Source of the DNA: Flavobacteriales bacterium
Lineage (GTDB): Bacteria; Bacteroidota; Bacteroidia; Flavobacteriales_F; PHOS-HE28
Direction: 5' to 3'
DNA: 64,000 bases
NCBI GenBank assembly: GCA_019638115.1
Contig: JAHBUK010000001.1
Coordinates: 310,001-374,000 of the forward strand
Positions 1-7,975 of this stretch are shown here, piece by piece; position 1 is the first letter of the stretch, and every line of letters begins with the position of its first letter. A model generated the notes under the pieces. The model was not told the DNA's origin, did no database searches, and was given only the letters and a program-made list of their open reading frames with translations. Made by a program: the position numbers and the translations under genes.

Positions 1-2
1 AC

Positions 3-485
3 TTCCCGCCCCTCATCAACAGCTGCGTGCTGCATTTCGGCCTCATCTACCTGCGGCCCTTCACCGCTGGCAATGGAAGGCTGGCCCGCCTCTGGCAGCG
101 CCGCATGCTGCAGCAGCACTGGCCGGTCTTCGCCTACCTGCCCGTGGATGCCTTCATACACCTGGCCGAACCGGCTTACAACGCCGCGCTGGAATACGCC
201 GACCGCCGGGGCGACTGTGGCGAGTTCATCGTGTACCTGCTGGAGCGCATCGACGAGGCACTGGCCGAATTGCTGGCCGAACGCGATCCCGTGCGCGGGC
301 AGGCGGACCGCATGTCCGTGTTCCTCGCCCAAGCCCCGGACCGCCCCTTCCGCCGCAAGGACTACTTATCCTTCTTCCCAGAACTGAGCACGGCCACGGC
401 CACCAGAGACTTGCGGGAGGCCGTGGCAGGTGGACGGCTTGGTATGAGCGGGACCGGGAGGGCGGTGGTGTACCGGAAGGCCTGA
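3..485 (+). CDS. Fic-domain protein, 5' truncated by the window
   Basis: The reading frame is open from the left edge, so the N-terminus lies outside the window. About 25 residues in, the frame reads LRPFTAGNGRLARLW, which matches the Fic core (HPFxxGNGRxxR, the AMP-transfer loop). The catalytic His of the family is replaced by Arg (codon cgg), and the acidic residue before GNGR is Ala. After the motif come about 60 helical residues and a C-terminal part that could be the winged-helix end found in many Fic proteins. Family knowledge: Fic enzymes transfer AMP or related groups to proteins. With His missing, this copy is probably not an ordinary AMP transferase. It ends 30 bp before a T9SS remnant on the other strand. 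The fold call is confident; activity is unknown. Confidence 0.7.
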   Translation, partial: FPPLINSCVLHFGLIYLRPFTAGNGRLARLWQRRMLQQHWPVFAYLPVDAFIHLAEPAYNAALEYADRRGDCGEFIVYLLERIDEALAELLAERDPVRGQADRMSVFLAQAPDRPFRRKDYLSFFPELSTATATRDLREAVAGGRLGMSGTGRAVVYRKA

Positions 486-514
486 ATGACAATAGGCAGT
501 AACAGTGTGCAACA

Positions 515-619
515 TCATTCACGCAAAACCGCAGTGCGGAACACGGCGCCCTGCTCGTTCTGTACACGCAGCACATAACGCCCAGGAGCCAAGGGTCCCA
601 GATCACCCAGATGGAGGAT
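515..619 (-). pseudogene. Remnant of a T9SS C-terminal sorting domain
   Basis: Read on the minus strand, these bases encode about 34 residues containing LGPLAPGRYVLRVQNEQG and ending ...FRTAVLRE then a stop. That is the usual shape of the last two strands of a type IX secretion sorting domain (LPxGxYxLRV...). An in-frame stop lies a few codons upstream and no gene body is attached. The next gene upstream on this strand (glycosyltransferase, stop at 632) is unrelated and much lower in GC. I infer that the body of a secreted protein gene was replaced by the neighbouring low-GC block and only the tail survived. Confidence 0.6.
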
Positions 620-631
620 GCAAAGTAGCAC

Positions 632-2230
632 TCAATTAGGCCTACCCACGTCCGGAAACTGCAACTCATTATCGCTAATCACAATTACTCCATGTGGGAA
701 ATGTTCTATCGGTTCCCCATCCTGAACTGCGTATACCGTGTAGCCCTGTGCTTTCAGGCGCACCACATCTGCTGCGATGGGCATCATGTCCGAAGCCTCT
801 ATCCCAGTAACAAACATGAACTGGATATGGTGAATGGCTGGTATGTGATAGACAACGCATGGTTCGCTCCCATGTATTACGTCCTTTAGTTTGGCTAACA
901 CGGGAATGCTTTCCATTTGTTGCTGCCTCCACTGCTGATGCTCTTTGGGGGGCGATGCCAGCGTATGACGATGCTGAAGTACTTCGATGTTAAGGAACAG
1001 TCCAGCCAACAAGCCTGTGGTTAGCAATATTGTCAACTTGCGGTAACGAGCAACGATCAGTTTATTCACTGAGGCCACCAATGACACACTGATTGCCAAG
1101 ATGTACAACGGAAAAAGCACCATTGTGAAGCTCGGCATCTTGGTATCAGCAAAAGCAAAAACCCCGTGAATTGAAACGAACACCAATATCAAAAACAAAC
1201 GGTGTTGTTTACGATTGACGTGCCATACAAGATAAATATAAGCAGGAACGACCAGCCACCAAGTGAACGGCGTCATCAATCGGTCAATCACGTCAAAATG
1301 AAAGTCATAACTACCCTCATGACCTTCAACGACTTTGCCCAGATGACTGGTATCGAATTCTACTTGGGCCGCCAGTTCATTAGGAAAGCGAATGGCCAGA
1401 CTGCCGAACCAGAGCGCACTGGTGCCAAGAGCCAAGCTTGCACCAAGGAAGAATGGCAACCAATCCCTACGATTATGACTCATTAGTACAGCTGCAAACC
1501 AAGGCAGAAAGACCACGGCTCCAACAAACACTTTAGTCAGGATCGCACATCCAGAAAACAGACCAGCCAGCGCAGCCCACCTCAAACGACCATCGTTCCA
1601 ATGTTCCAATAGAGCCCACCAGCTAAACGCCACGAAGGCGATGAAGACAGCATCATTATGATCAGTGGTCAAAGCACCAGCTGTGAGTTCCAAAAAATAA
1701 TAGGAGCACGTAGTAAACACTGCGGAAATCCAAGCCACTCTGTGACCGGAAACAATCACCCCCATACGGTAGATAACAGGCACAAGGGCCGTCAGCCAGA
1801 TTGCACTGGGTATCCGGACGGCCCAAGGTTCCATCCCAAAAACCCTCAGCGATGCGGCCATCTGCCAGAGAAAAAATGGCGGCTTATGGAGCCATAGACC
1901 CGCTTGTGTCCAGTTGGCTGATGTAGGTAGAATACCTTCTAAATAAAGCCTAGGGGTGAAGGGATCGTCCAACATTCGCTTTGATACCAAAGCGTGGAAG
2001 CACTCGTCCCACTGGTTTAGAAAAGGATCCAGCGTTGCAGCAATAAGCCGTAGAACAAAGGCAGCAAGTGTAAGTAAAGTCAACGAAAGCCCGTTGCGCC
2101 TCTTCCAGAAGGCCCAAAACGCGGTCATCAGAAACAATACCGCACACGACAATGTGGCCTGGTGAATGGGTACGAAATATGAACCGAACATCACTCTCAA
2201 TATGAAATATTTAATCTTTAGTTCTGACAA
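632..2230 (-). CDS. GT39/ArnT-like membrane glycosyltransferase
   Basis: This 532-residue polytopic membrane protein has about ten hydrophobic segments, and its N-terminal half fits the PMT_2/ArnT (glycosyltransferase family 39/83) pattern. A first periplasmic loop carries NQWDECFHALVSK with the Asp-Glu pair near residues 75-76, followed by HKPP near 115-118. In this family the acidic pair binds the metal and the polyprenyl-linked sugar donor. The expected role is transfer of a sugar from a lipid carrier to a glycan or lipid at the outer face of the inner membrane. The gene lies in an AT-richer block with surface-protein genes and has no adjacent carrier-synthesis genes. The substrate cannot be read from sequence. 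An internal Met14 is an alternative start. Confidence 0.8.
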   Translation of the reverse strand: MSELKIKYFILRVMFGSYFVPIHQATLSCAVLFLMTAFWAFWKRRNGLSLTLLTLAAFVLRLIAATLDPFLNQWDECFHALVSKRMLDDPFTPRLYLEGILPTSANWTQAGLWLHKPPFFLWQMAASLRVFGMEPWAVRIPSAIWLTALVPVIYRMGVIVSGHRVAWISAVFTTCSYYFLELTAGALTTDHNDAVFIAFVAFSWWALLEHWNDGRLRWAALAGLFSGCAILTKVFVGAVVFLPWFAAVLMSHNRRDWLPFFLGASLALGTSALWFGSLAIRFPNELAAQVEFDTSHLGKVVEGHEGSYDFHFDVIDRLMTPFTWWLVVPAYIYLVWHVNRKQHRLFLILVFVSIHGVFAFADTKMPSFTMVLFPLYILAISVSLVASVNKLIVARYRKLTILLTTGLLAGLFLNIEVLQHRHTLASPPKEHQQWRQQQMESIPVLAKLKDVIHGSEPCVVYHIPAIHHIQFMFVTGIEASDMMPIAADVVRLKAQGYTVYAVQDGEPIEHFPHGVIVISDNELQFPDVGRPN

Positions 2231-2330
2231 TCAGAAACCATTGCTCAATATCAAGCCACCTTGACATTATCCAATTACTTCAATCGTTTGCTACGAATTC
2301 TTTCAACCTAAAAACACTCAACGAATTGTA

Positions 2331-3326
2331 TCAATCAGTAAGAATCATCCTTTTGGTATCTATCTCCACTCCCTCTATGACCAGTGAATACAAATATAGA
2401 CCGGGCACTAACAGATTACCATTTAGTATTATCGATCCACGACCAACTCCCTTAACAGGAAATGTCGCCTTCAACTGACCGTTCATATTAAACACCATAA
2501 TCGATGATTGTAAACTTTCCGAATTAGGTAACTCGTATTCAATTACCGTTTCGTGCCGAAACGGATTCGGCCGATTCTGAAACAATCGAGCATTCTTTGT
2601 ATCAGCTCCTAATTCTGAATCCCTCGCGACATTTAATCCTGAAGTAGAGCAACATTTTTGCATGTCGTTCCGTAATTTAAATATTTCATCCAGCAGGACA
2701 TTCATCTCGTCCTTTAGAACTTGCATTTCATCTCGTAAACTATCCAATTCCGCCGCTTCGCTTTTGAACGCCTCAATCAAAAGAGGTATAAACTGATTAT
2801 AGTTCACCATGAGAATCCCCTTTGCGCTGTCTGTAGCCTCTGGAAGGACCCTCCTTACCTCCTGTGCAAGCAGACCAAACCGAGTGGGCATTCCATCTGT
2901 CTTCAGTTCTTCAATTTCATATGTATATCCATGCAGTTGCGCTAACTTGTCCTTTGCATTCTCGATAGTTCGAATATTAGCCTTGTTAGTACTATCGGAC
3001 ATTTCGTAAACCTCTTGAACATAAATCTTGTTCCATCCAGTTTCAGTTGACCAAAATGCAATTTTATCTACATTACTACCAATTTCTGCACCGGGGACTC
3101 CATTGCCTACTTTCATTTTTAGTTCAACAAATGTTCCACCCGGATAATGCGGTATTTCCGGATATGTCGTTAATAGAACATCACCCTTCACATGAAGTTT
3201 ATAATCAGGATTAGGCCAGTTCCAACCAAGGCCTACTCGACCGCCCTGATCTATCCTCAATTGAGACCAAGACAAATTCGAAGAAAAGGACAGAATTGCT
3301 ATCAAAATCCAACTTTTCGTTTTCAT
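2331..3326 (-). CDS. Secreted protein: S74 chaperone domain plus T9SS sorting domain
   Basis: The protein (331 aa) starts with a signal peptide (about residues 1-21, ending SNLSWSQ). Residues about 100-190 match the peptidase S74 / intramolecular chaperone domain of tail fibres: EVYEMSDSTNKANI with Ser110-Asp111 and Lys115, then FGLLAQEVRRVLPEA and NYNQFIPLLIEA. A coiled coil follows (about 190-225, repeated LRDEMQVLKDEM-type heptads), then a T9SS type A domain (NRPNPF at 251-256, PGLYLYSL near 308-315). Family knowledge: S74 domains trimerise fibres and cut themselves off just before the Ser. The T9SS signal here lies behind the self-cleaving domain, so cleavage would separate it from the N-terminal part. 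Low GC, like its neighbours. Confidence 0.8.
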   Translation of the reverse strand: MKTKSWILIAILSFSSNLSWSQLRIDQGGRVGLGWNWPNPDYKLHVKGDVLLTTYPEIPHYPGGTFVELKMKVGNGVPGAEIGSNVDKIAFWSTETGWNKIYVQEVYEMSDSTNKANIRTIENAKDKLAQLHGYTYEIEELKTDGMPTRFGLLAQEVRRVLPEATDSAKGILMVNYNQFIPLLIEAFKSEAAELDSLRDEMQVLKDEMNVLLDEIFKLRNDMQKCCSTSGLNVARDSELGADTKNARLFQNRPNPFRHETVIEYELPNSESLQSSIMVFNMNGQLKATFPVKGVGRGSIILNGNLLVPGLYLYSLVIEGVEIDTKRMILTD

Positions 3327-3349
3327 GTGCTGTTTTTTTTTGTGTCCGG

Positions 3350-4711
3350 CTAATATTCACATTCTGCAATGCGCAGTAGGACCGCAGCCTGATCGTTAGG
3401 AAGAATCTCAGTTGTGGGACCTAAATATACTAGCTTGGCTGCTCGTATATCTAGGCCGACCTGGGCGGAGGGGGCTGATATCAAACAATCTCCTCCCTCA
3501 ATTTCTACGGCAAACTTGACCTGACCCACAAAATTCATCGCGTCAATGTTGCAGCCGAAAAAATGTTCTTGACACGACCCTGACATGTATGTCGTGCATG
3601 TGGCCACGGCCTCAGCGTGTAGGTCGGTTCCCAATGGGAAGGTATAATCCGCTGTGAATTCCACAAACTCCGAAGCACGTAGATACGCCGTTCCATTTCC
3701 TTGGACCCATTGCCCTGAATTTCCAATACTTATATAATTCACAACCTCTAAAGGATAATTTGAATAATCGAAAGTGTTTGTATGTATGACCTCTTCACAT
3801 GCTTCCTTCAGCTTATAGACCCGCACATAATCCACATACATATAGGATGGTTCGGGGGGCGACGGATAGTTGACGACAAGTGGTTTTGGGTACACCTGAT
3901 CCATTGACGTACCCTCTGGCAATTGTACTGCATCTGTGAACTTTGTGGCTAAGTTGAGGATGACTCTCGCGGGTGCACTTATGGCGTGTCCAGCGTAAGT
4001 ACGTACCGGCATACCATCATAGTACCAAATTATCTTCTCTTTGTCCCATTGTATTCCATACACGTGGTAGTCTGCCGCATAGTCACCCACTAGTTCCACA
4101 TCTGACGGGTGATTCACGGCCGGTGGGCCATTTTGAGTAGCATAAACTTCATGCACATTAGTACCTACCTGATTCCAAGGCATCGAACCTCCATATGCCT
4201 CAAAAATGTCGATTTCATTTTCATTAGAACCGTATCCTTGATCGCCGTGTCCGCGATAAGTCCAAAATGCTGGCCAAGTCTCATACCAAGCATCATCATG
4301 TGCCACAAAGTAGTACTTCATTCTAGGCATTTTTATCCTCGCTTCTATATAACCAAAAAGAATGTCATTCAGTGAATTAGTTTCAATAAATCCAGATGAC
4401 ATAGGATAAACAACTCCCTCTATACAAGGCCCCCCTCCTACCCAAAACCAATCGGAGTTATCCGAACACAAAACTGGGGTAGGCAATAAAGATAACACGA
4501 GTTCTCCTTCAGATGAAATGCTTACATTATCAGGTAGATATAACTGCGGTTCGCCCGAATGATCAGCTGATCTTGCTATATCCCAACGCGAATGGTCGAA
4601 ATAATTAAAATCGTCCTGCCAAAGGAGTTCCCAGTGTGGGTCAGTTGGAGGTGTTTGTGCAAATATTTGTATTCCAATCAATCCCACCAGTTGGAATAGG
4701 GCTACGCACAT
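3350..4711 (-). CDS. Glycoside hydrolase family 16 (laminarinase-type), secreted
   Basis: The open frame extends to 4933, but a signal peptide (MCVALFQLVGLIGIQIFAQ) begins at the Met at 4711, so I take that start. The longer form would add 74 residues without recognisable features and would begin 3 bp after the upstream stop. The mature protein starts WELLWQDDF, typical of GH16, and has the catalytic ExDxxE (NEIDIFEAYG; Glu, Asp and Glu at about 166, 168 and 171 of the shorter form). Family knowledge: GH16 enzymes cleave beta-1,3/1,4-glucans or galactans with retention. After the catalytic domain (to about residue 300), a C-terminal beta module contains ASEFVEFTADYTFPLGTDLH, like the 'coat-hanger' repeats of Bacteroidota secreted proteins. 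No clear T9SS tail is seen. A role in algal or fungal glucan breakdown is inferred. Confidence 0.85.
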   Translation of the reverse strand: MCVALFQLVGLIGIQIFAQTPPTDPHWELLWQDDFNYFDHSRWDIARSADHSGEPQLYLPDNVSISSEGELVLSLLPTPVLCSDNSDWFWVGGGPCIEGVVYPMSSGFIETNSLNDILFGYIEARIKMPRMKYYFVAHDDAWYETWPAFWTYRGHGDQGYGSNENEIDIFEAYGGSMPWNQVGTNVHEVYATQNGPPAVNHPSDVELVGDYAADYHVYGIQWDKEKIIWYYDGMPVRTYAGHAISAPARVILNLATKFTDAVQLPEGTSMDQVYPKPLVVNYPSPPEPSYMYVDYVRVYKLKEACEEVIHTNTFDYSNYPLEVVNYISIGNSGQWVQGNGTAYLRASEFVEFTADYTFPLGTDLHAEAVATCTTYMSGSCQEHFFGCNIDAMNFVGQVKFAVEIEGGDCLISAPSAQVGLDIRAAKLVYLGPTTEILPNDQAAVLLRIAECEY

Positions 4712-4936
4712 TGCCAACACATTTCTACAGTATTTAGGAACTGAGTAAGATAGTGAACATATAATTAAATGATTCACTAATACATTTCCGCAACCATCTG
4801 CTTCAACAACTGTTAACCGTTCTCTCTTAACGCCATGCATACCTATAGTGTTCTTTGTTACGTGAACAATACCAAGCCCTGTCGCATTCTGACTATTTCG
4901 GCGACTTAAGGTGGATGTGAGGTGTTTAATCATAAT

Positions 4937-6520
4937 TCAATGTTTCAAAGCCTGCCGAAGAATTTGATTCTGGCCTTCCAGTTCATTCAATCGTTTGTCT
5001 ACTTCAAGTATATATAGCGTCAGCTCCTCAATTTTTTCCAATAACATTGCATCGGTCCTCACAACATCCAGTCCTTGTTCCACCATCTGCTCGGCTGAGG
5101 GCACCCCGGGCAGGTGGCCATTTTCTTGGATGAAGCATTCTACCTCTGTTAAGGGCATCAAGCGATAGTCAGGAAGGAATACATGGTCACTCCACTCAAT
5201 GCTTGTCCTCACTGCCACTTTCACGCGTTCGGTCAAAATTCCCTCCTGCACCATAAGCCGATACCCGTCTCGCGGCTCAACATCGCCAATGATCAGCCTC
5301 GTTGGCATTTCAATGCGATCATAAGTAAACGTAACATGGGGTGTTGGATCGTTCCAATCCCCAAGGATGTGCCCTTTACCGTCCGGAGCAATGCTCAAGC
5401 CCCACGCTGCTCCAGTGTTACGTGCCCAAAGTGTTGCACCTTCCTCAGCATTGGACCGAGTAATGAGGTCACCGAACGTGCCTCCCCGCACCAACAGATC
5501 GCCTTCCACATGCAATTGGGTTTCGGGGGCATCAATGGAGCCTATGGCCACCTGTCCCGTGGAGAGGATGCGCATCCGCTCTTCGCCATTGGTGATTACT
5601 TTTAGCGGCATATCGCCTAATGTACCCAGCAATGGCTCCACGCCTGGGCAAAGTTGGGAGAATGCATTGCCGCTGGTTTCCCAGTATGGGAAAGAACTTA
5701 ACGTACGGCACAGCTCTGCAGGCAAGACAGGCAAATCTGGTATTCCACCACCGCGCAAGGTTCCATCTGCCATTCGGTACAAGGGTCCTTCACCAGTGAG
5801 CGAACCCAAAAGACTAATATCCCCGTTGCTTTTCAGGCGCAAAACTTCAGCAGCATTGCTCTTGAACACCACATCCTGCTCATCAGACGTACCAAAAAAG
5901 TGTTGCTGAGGGTCCGTTCCGGAATTCCCGTATTTCAACCAGCCCTCCTGGTCCGGCTGAGTGAGGTTGATCCTTTGCGACTTCACTTCACAGCCATTGG
6001 CATCCACCACCACCACCATGTATCCGAATTTGTGGCCAAGCCCGGTCCGGCTCGAGGTAACAGCCCCGTCGTTCCATTCATACTGATAAGGCGCCACGCC
6101 ACCCGTCACTGCCGTTTGCAGCGAGCCATTGAAACAATTCCAACAGCTGATGTTGTAATCGTTGGGATAGAGCGATGGGGCAAGGTTCACTTTGAGCCCC
6201 GGCGGTTGCATCAGCGTGATATCCACCGCCACCCGGCCCGTATCCGAATCCAGTACGATCAGTTTGTAGTAACCAGCTGGCAGGTTGCTTACCTGCGCCA
6301 CCGAATCACCGTGCGACCACACATAAGCGTATGGCGGTGTTCCCCCGGTAACGTTGGCCGTGATGCTCCCATCACTTTCCCCGAAACAACTGACGGCGAA
6401 TCCATTGTGATCGCTGGGCGTAAGACTTGCTGACAAGGCCTGCGCCGTCACTGGTTCACTGCTGAACAGCAACAGCCCAATTGCAATCAGTATCCATTGC
6501 GCCGGGGGGGGGGTATGCAT
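4937..6520 (-). CDS. Secreted fibre-like protein with SprB-type repeats
   Basis: I take the start at 6520 because MHTPPPAQWILIAIGLLLFSS is a signal peptide; the frame is open to 6646. The first part of the mature protein has two SprB-like repeats (CFGESDGSITANVTGGTPPY and CFNGSLQTAVTGGVAPY), a motif of gliding/adhesion proteins. The middle part has tail-fibre-like strands (DISLLGSLTGEGPLYR, TQLHVEGDLLVRGG). The C-terminus (VRTSIEWSDHVFLPDYRLM, ENGHLPGVPSAEQM, then a coiled coil LLEKIEELTLYILEVDKRL) is a frequent ending of Bacteroidota surface fibres. The mRNA has a run of ten C immediately after the start codon. It probably forms a cell-surface adhesin. GC is intermediate between the low-GC block and the core genome. 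Confidence 0.75.
   Translation of the reverse strand: MHTPPPAQWILIAIGLLLFSSEPVTAQALSASLTPSDHNGFAVSCFGESDGSITANVTGGTPPYAYVWSHGDSVAQVSNLPAGYYKLIVLDSDTGRVAVDITLMQPPGLKVNLAPSLYPNDYNISCWNCFNGSLQTAVTGGVAPYQYEWNDGAVTSSRTGLGHKFGYMVVVVDANGCEVKSQRINLTQPDQEGWLKYGNSGTDPQQHFFGTSDEQDVVFKSNAAEVLRLKSNGDISLLGSLTGEGPLYRMADGTLRGGGIPDLPVLPAELCRTLSSFPYWETSGNAFSQLCPGVEPLLGTLGDMPLKVITNGEERMRILSTGQVAIGSIDAPETQLHVEGDLLVRGGTFGDLITRSNAEEGATLWARNTGAAWGLSIAPDGKGHILGDWNDPTPHVTFTYDRIEMPTRLIIGDVEPRDGYRLMVQEGILTERVKVAVRTSIEWSDHVFLPDYRLMPLTEVECFIQENGHLPGVPSAEQMVEQGLDVVRTDAMLLEKIEELTLYILEVDKRLNELEGQNQILRQALKH
6504..6513 (-). repeat. Homopolymeric C10 tract at the 5' end of a surface-protein gene
   Basis: Ten consecutive G on the plus strand read as ten C on the coding strand, covering codons 3-6 (Thr-Pro-Pro-Pro) of the SprB-repeat protein. 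A gain or loss of one base by slippage would shift the frame right after the start, a typical design of phase-variable surface genes. Confidence 0.8.
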
Positions 6521-6766
6521 GTTATTGCGATATGGTTGTGCGAACCTAATACACTTTTTCCCGGAACCGACGATCGGCTGAAACAAATTGTCGGCTGGAA
6601 TATACAACCCCGCTGGTCGGATACCCCGAGCATTCTGGATGGGCACGAACTACTGCCCCTTGTTCGGTTACCCTATGCTTAGGCGTGTCCCCGAAGCCCC
6701 CCTCCTTTCTTTTTCGCACCCGCCACACTATCCTTGTGCCCGTCGCGTTCCACCGCGCAGCCCCCG

Positions 6767-7975
6767 ATGCATAGCCTGCCCCAACGCGTTAGTGAGCTTA
6801 CCGCCCTGGTGGCCGGCACGGACATGAGCCTGGCCACGCGCCGGCTGATGGACCTCTGCGACGAGCACCCGGCCCTGCACGACCTGCGCCCTGCCGCCAT
6901 GCGCCTGCGGGCGGACTACAACATGGAGCGCAACCTGGGCGCCAGCGAACTGAGCGGTGGTACTGCCGACCAATACGCCCAGCGGGCACGCACCCTGGCC
7001 GGCGAGATAGCGGCACGGGCCAGCAGCCTGCCTGCGCACGAAGCGCCACCCGAGCGGCATGCCGTGGTGGAAGCCAGGGGCTTGGTGAAACGCTTCCGCA
7101 GCGGTGGGCACAACTTCCAGCTGGGACCGATCGACATCACCCTGCGCACGGGCGAGATCACCGGCGTGGTGGGCGAGAACGGCAACGGAAAGACCACCCT
7201 GCTGCGCCAACTGGCCGGCCTGCTGGACCACGATGCCGGCAGCCTGCACCACCCCGAAGCCGGCAACGACCCCTACCGCATACGCCAGCAGATCGCGTGG
7301 ATCCCCCAGCGCAGCACCCGCTGGTACGGCACGCTGCTACAGAACCTGCGTTTCATGGCGGCGGTACACGGCATACAGGGCGAGGCCAACGAGGAGCGCG
7401 TGCTCTACACCCTGCACCGCCTGGGCCTCACCCGCTTCAAGGACCTCACCTGGAAGGAGCTTTCCAGCGGCTACAAACTGCGCTTCGAGCTGGCCCGCAT
7501 GGTGGTGTGGCGGCCCCGCATCCTGGTGCTCGATGAGCCCATCGCCAACCTCGATCTGCAGGCGCAACAGCTCTTCCTGCAGGACCTGAAGCACCTGGCC
7601 GCTTCGCACAGCCATCCGATCAGCGTGATCCTCAGCTCCCAGCAGCTGCACGAGATCGAGGCCATCGCGGACCACATCCTCTTCCTGAAGAACGGGCAGC
7701 CCGTGTACAGCGGTGCCGTGGCCAGTTTCGACCAGGACCGGAGCACCAACCTCTTTGAACTGAAGGGCGAGGTGGACCGCGCCCGGCTGGTGGCCGCACT
7801 GGGCGAAGGCAACATCGTGCACCTGGACGATACCGGGTTGATCCTGCGCTTGGGCACTCCCCGCCACGTGACCGCCCGGCACGTGGTGAAGGCCCTGGCC
7901 GCCGCCGATGTGGAACTGAACTACTTCCGCGACATCAGCACCAGCACCCGCAAACTGTTCCACCAGGACACATGA
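6767..7975 (+). CDS. ABC transporter ATP-binding protein
   Basis: I choose ATG 6767; an in-frame TTG lies 33 bp upstream. About 105 residues without a known domain precede a standard ABC ATPase. The Walker A is GENGNGKTTLL, a Q-loop follows (AWIPQRS), the signature is LSSGYKLR instead of LSGGQ, and the Walker B is ILVLDEPIANLD. The usual switch His is Gln (SSQQLHEIE). The gene overlaps the next gene by 4 bp (ATGA), so the two are translationally coupled and almost certainly form one exporter or permease complex at the inner membrane. The N-terminal extension (THR-rich helices with MDLCDEHPALHDLRPAAMRL) is unusual and may contact the partner. The substrate is unknown. Confidence 0.88.
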   Translation: MHSLPQRVSELTALVAGTDMSLATRRLMDLCDEHPALHDLRPAAMRLRADYNMERNLGASELSGGTADQYAQRARTLAGEIAARASSLPAHEAPPERHAVVEARGLVKRFRSGGHNFQLGPIDITLRTGEITGVVGENGNGKTTLLRQLAGLLDHDAGSLHHPEAGNDPYRIRQQIAWIPQRSTRWYGTLLQNLRFMAAVHGIQGEANEERVLYTLHRLGLTRFKDLTWKELSSGYKLRFELARMVVWRPRILVLDEPIANLDLQAQQLFLQDLKHLAASHSHPISVILSSQQLHEIEAIADHILFLKNGQPVYSGAVASFDQDRSTNLFELKGEVDRARLVAALGEGNIVHLDDTGLILRLGTPRHVTARHVVKALAAADVELNYFRDISTSTRKLFHQDT

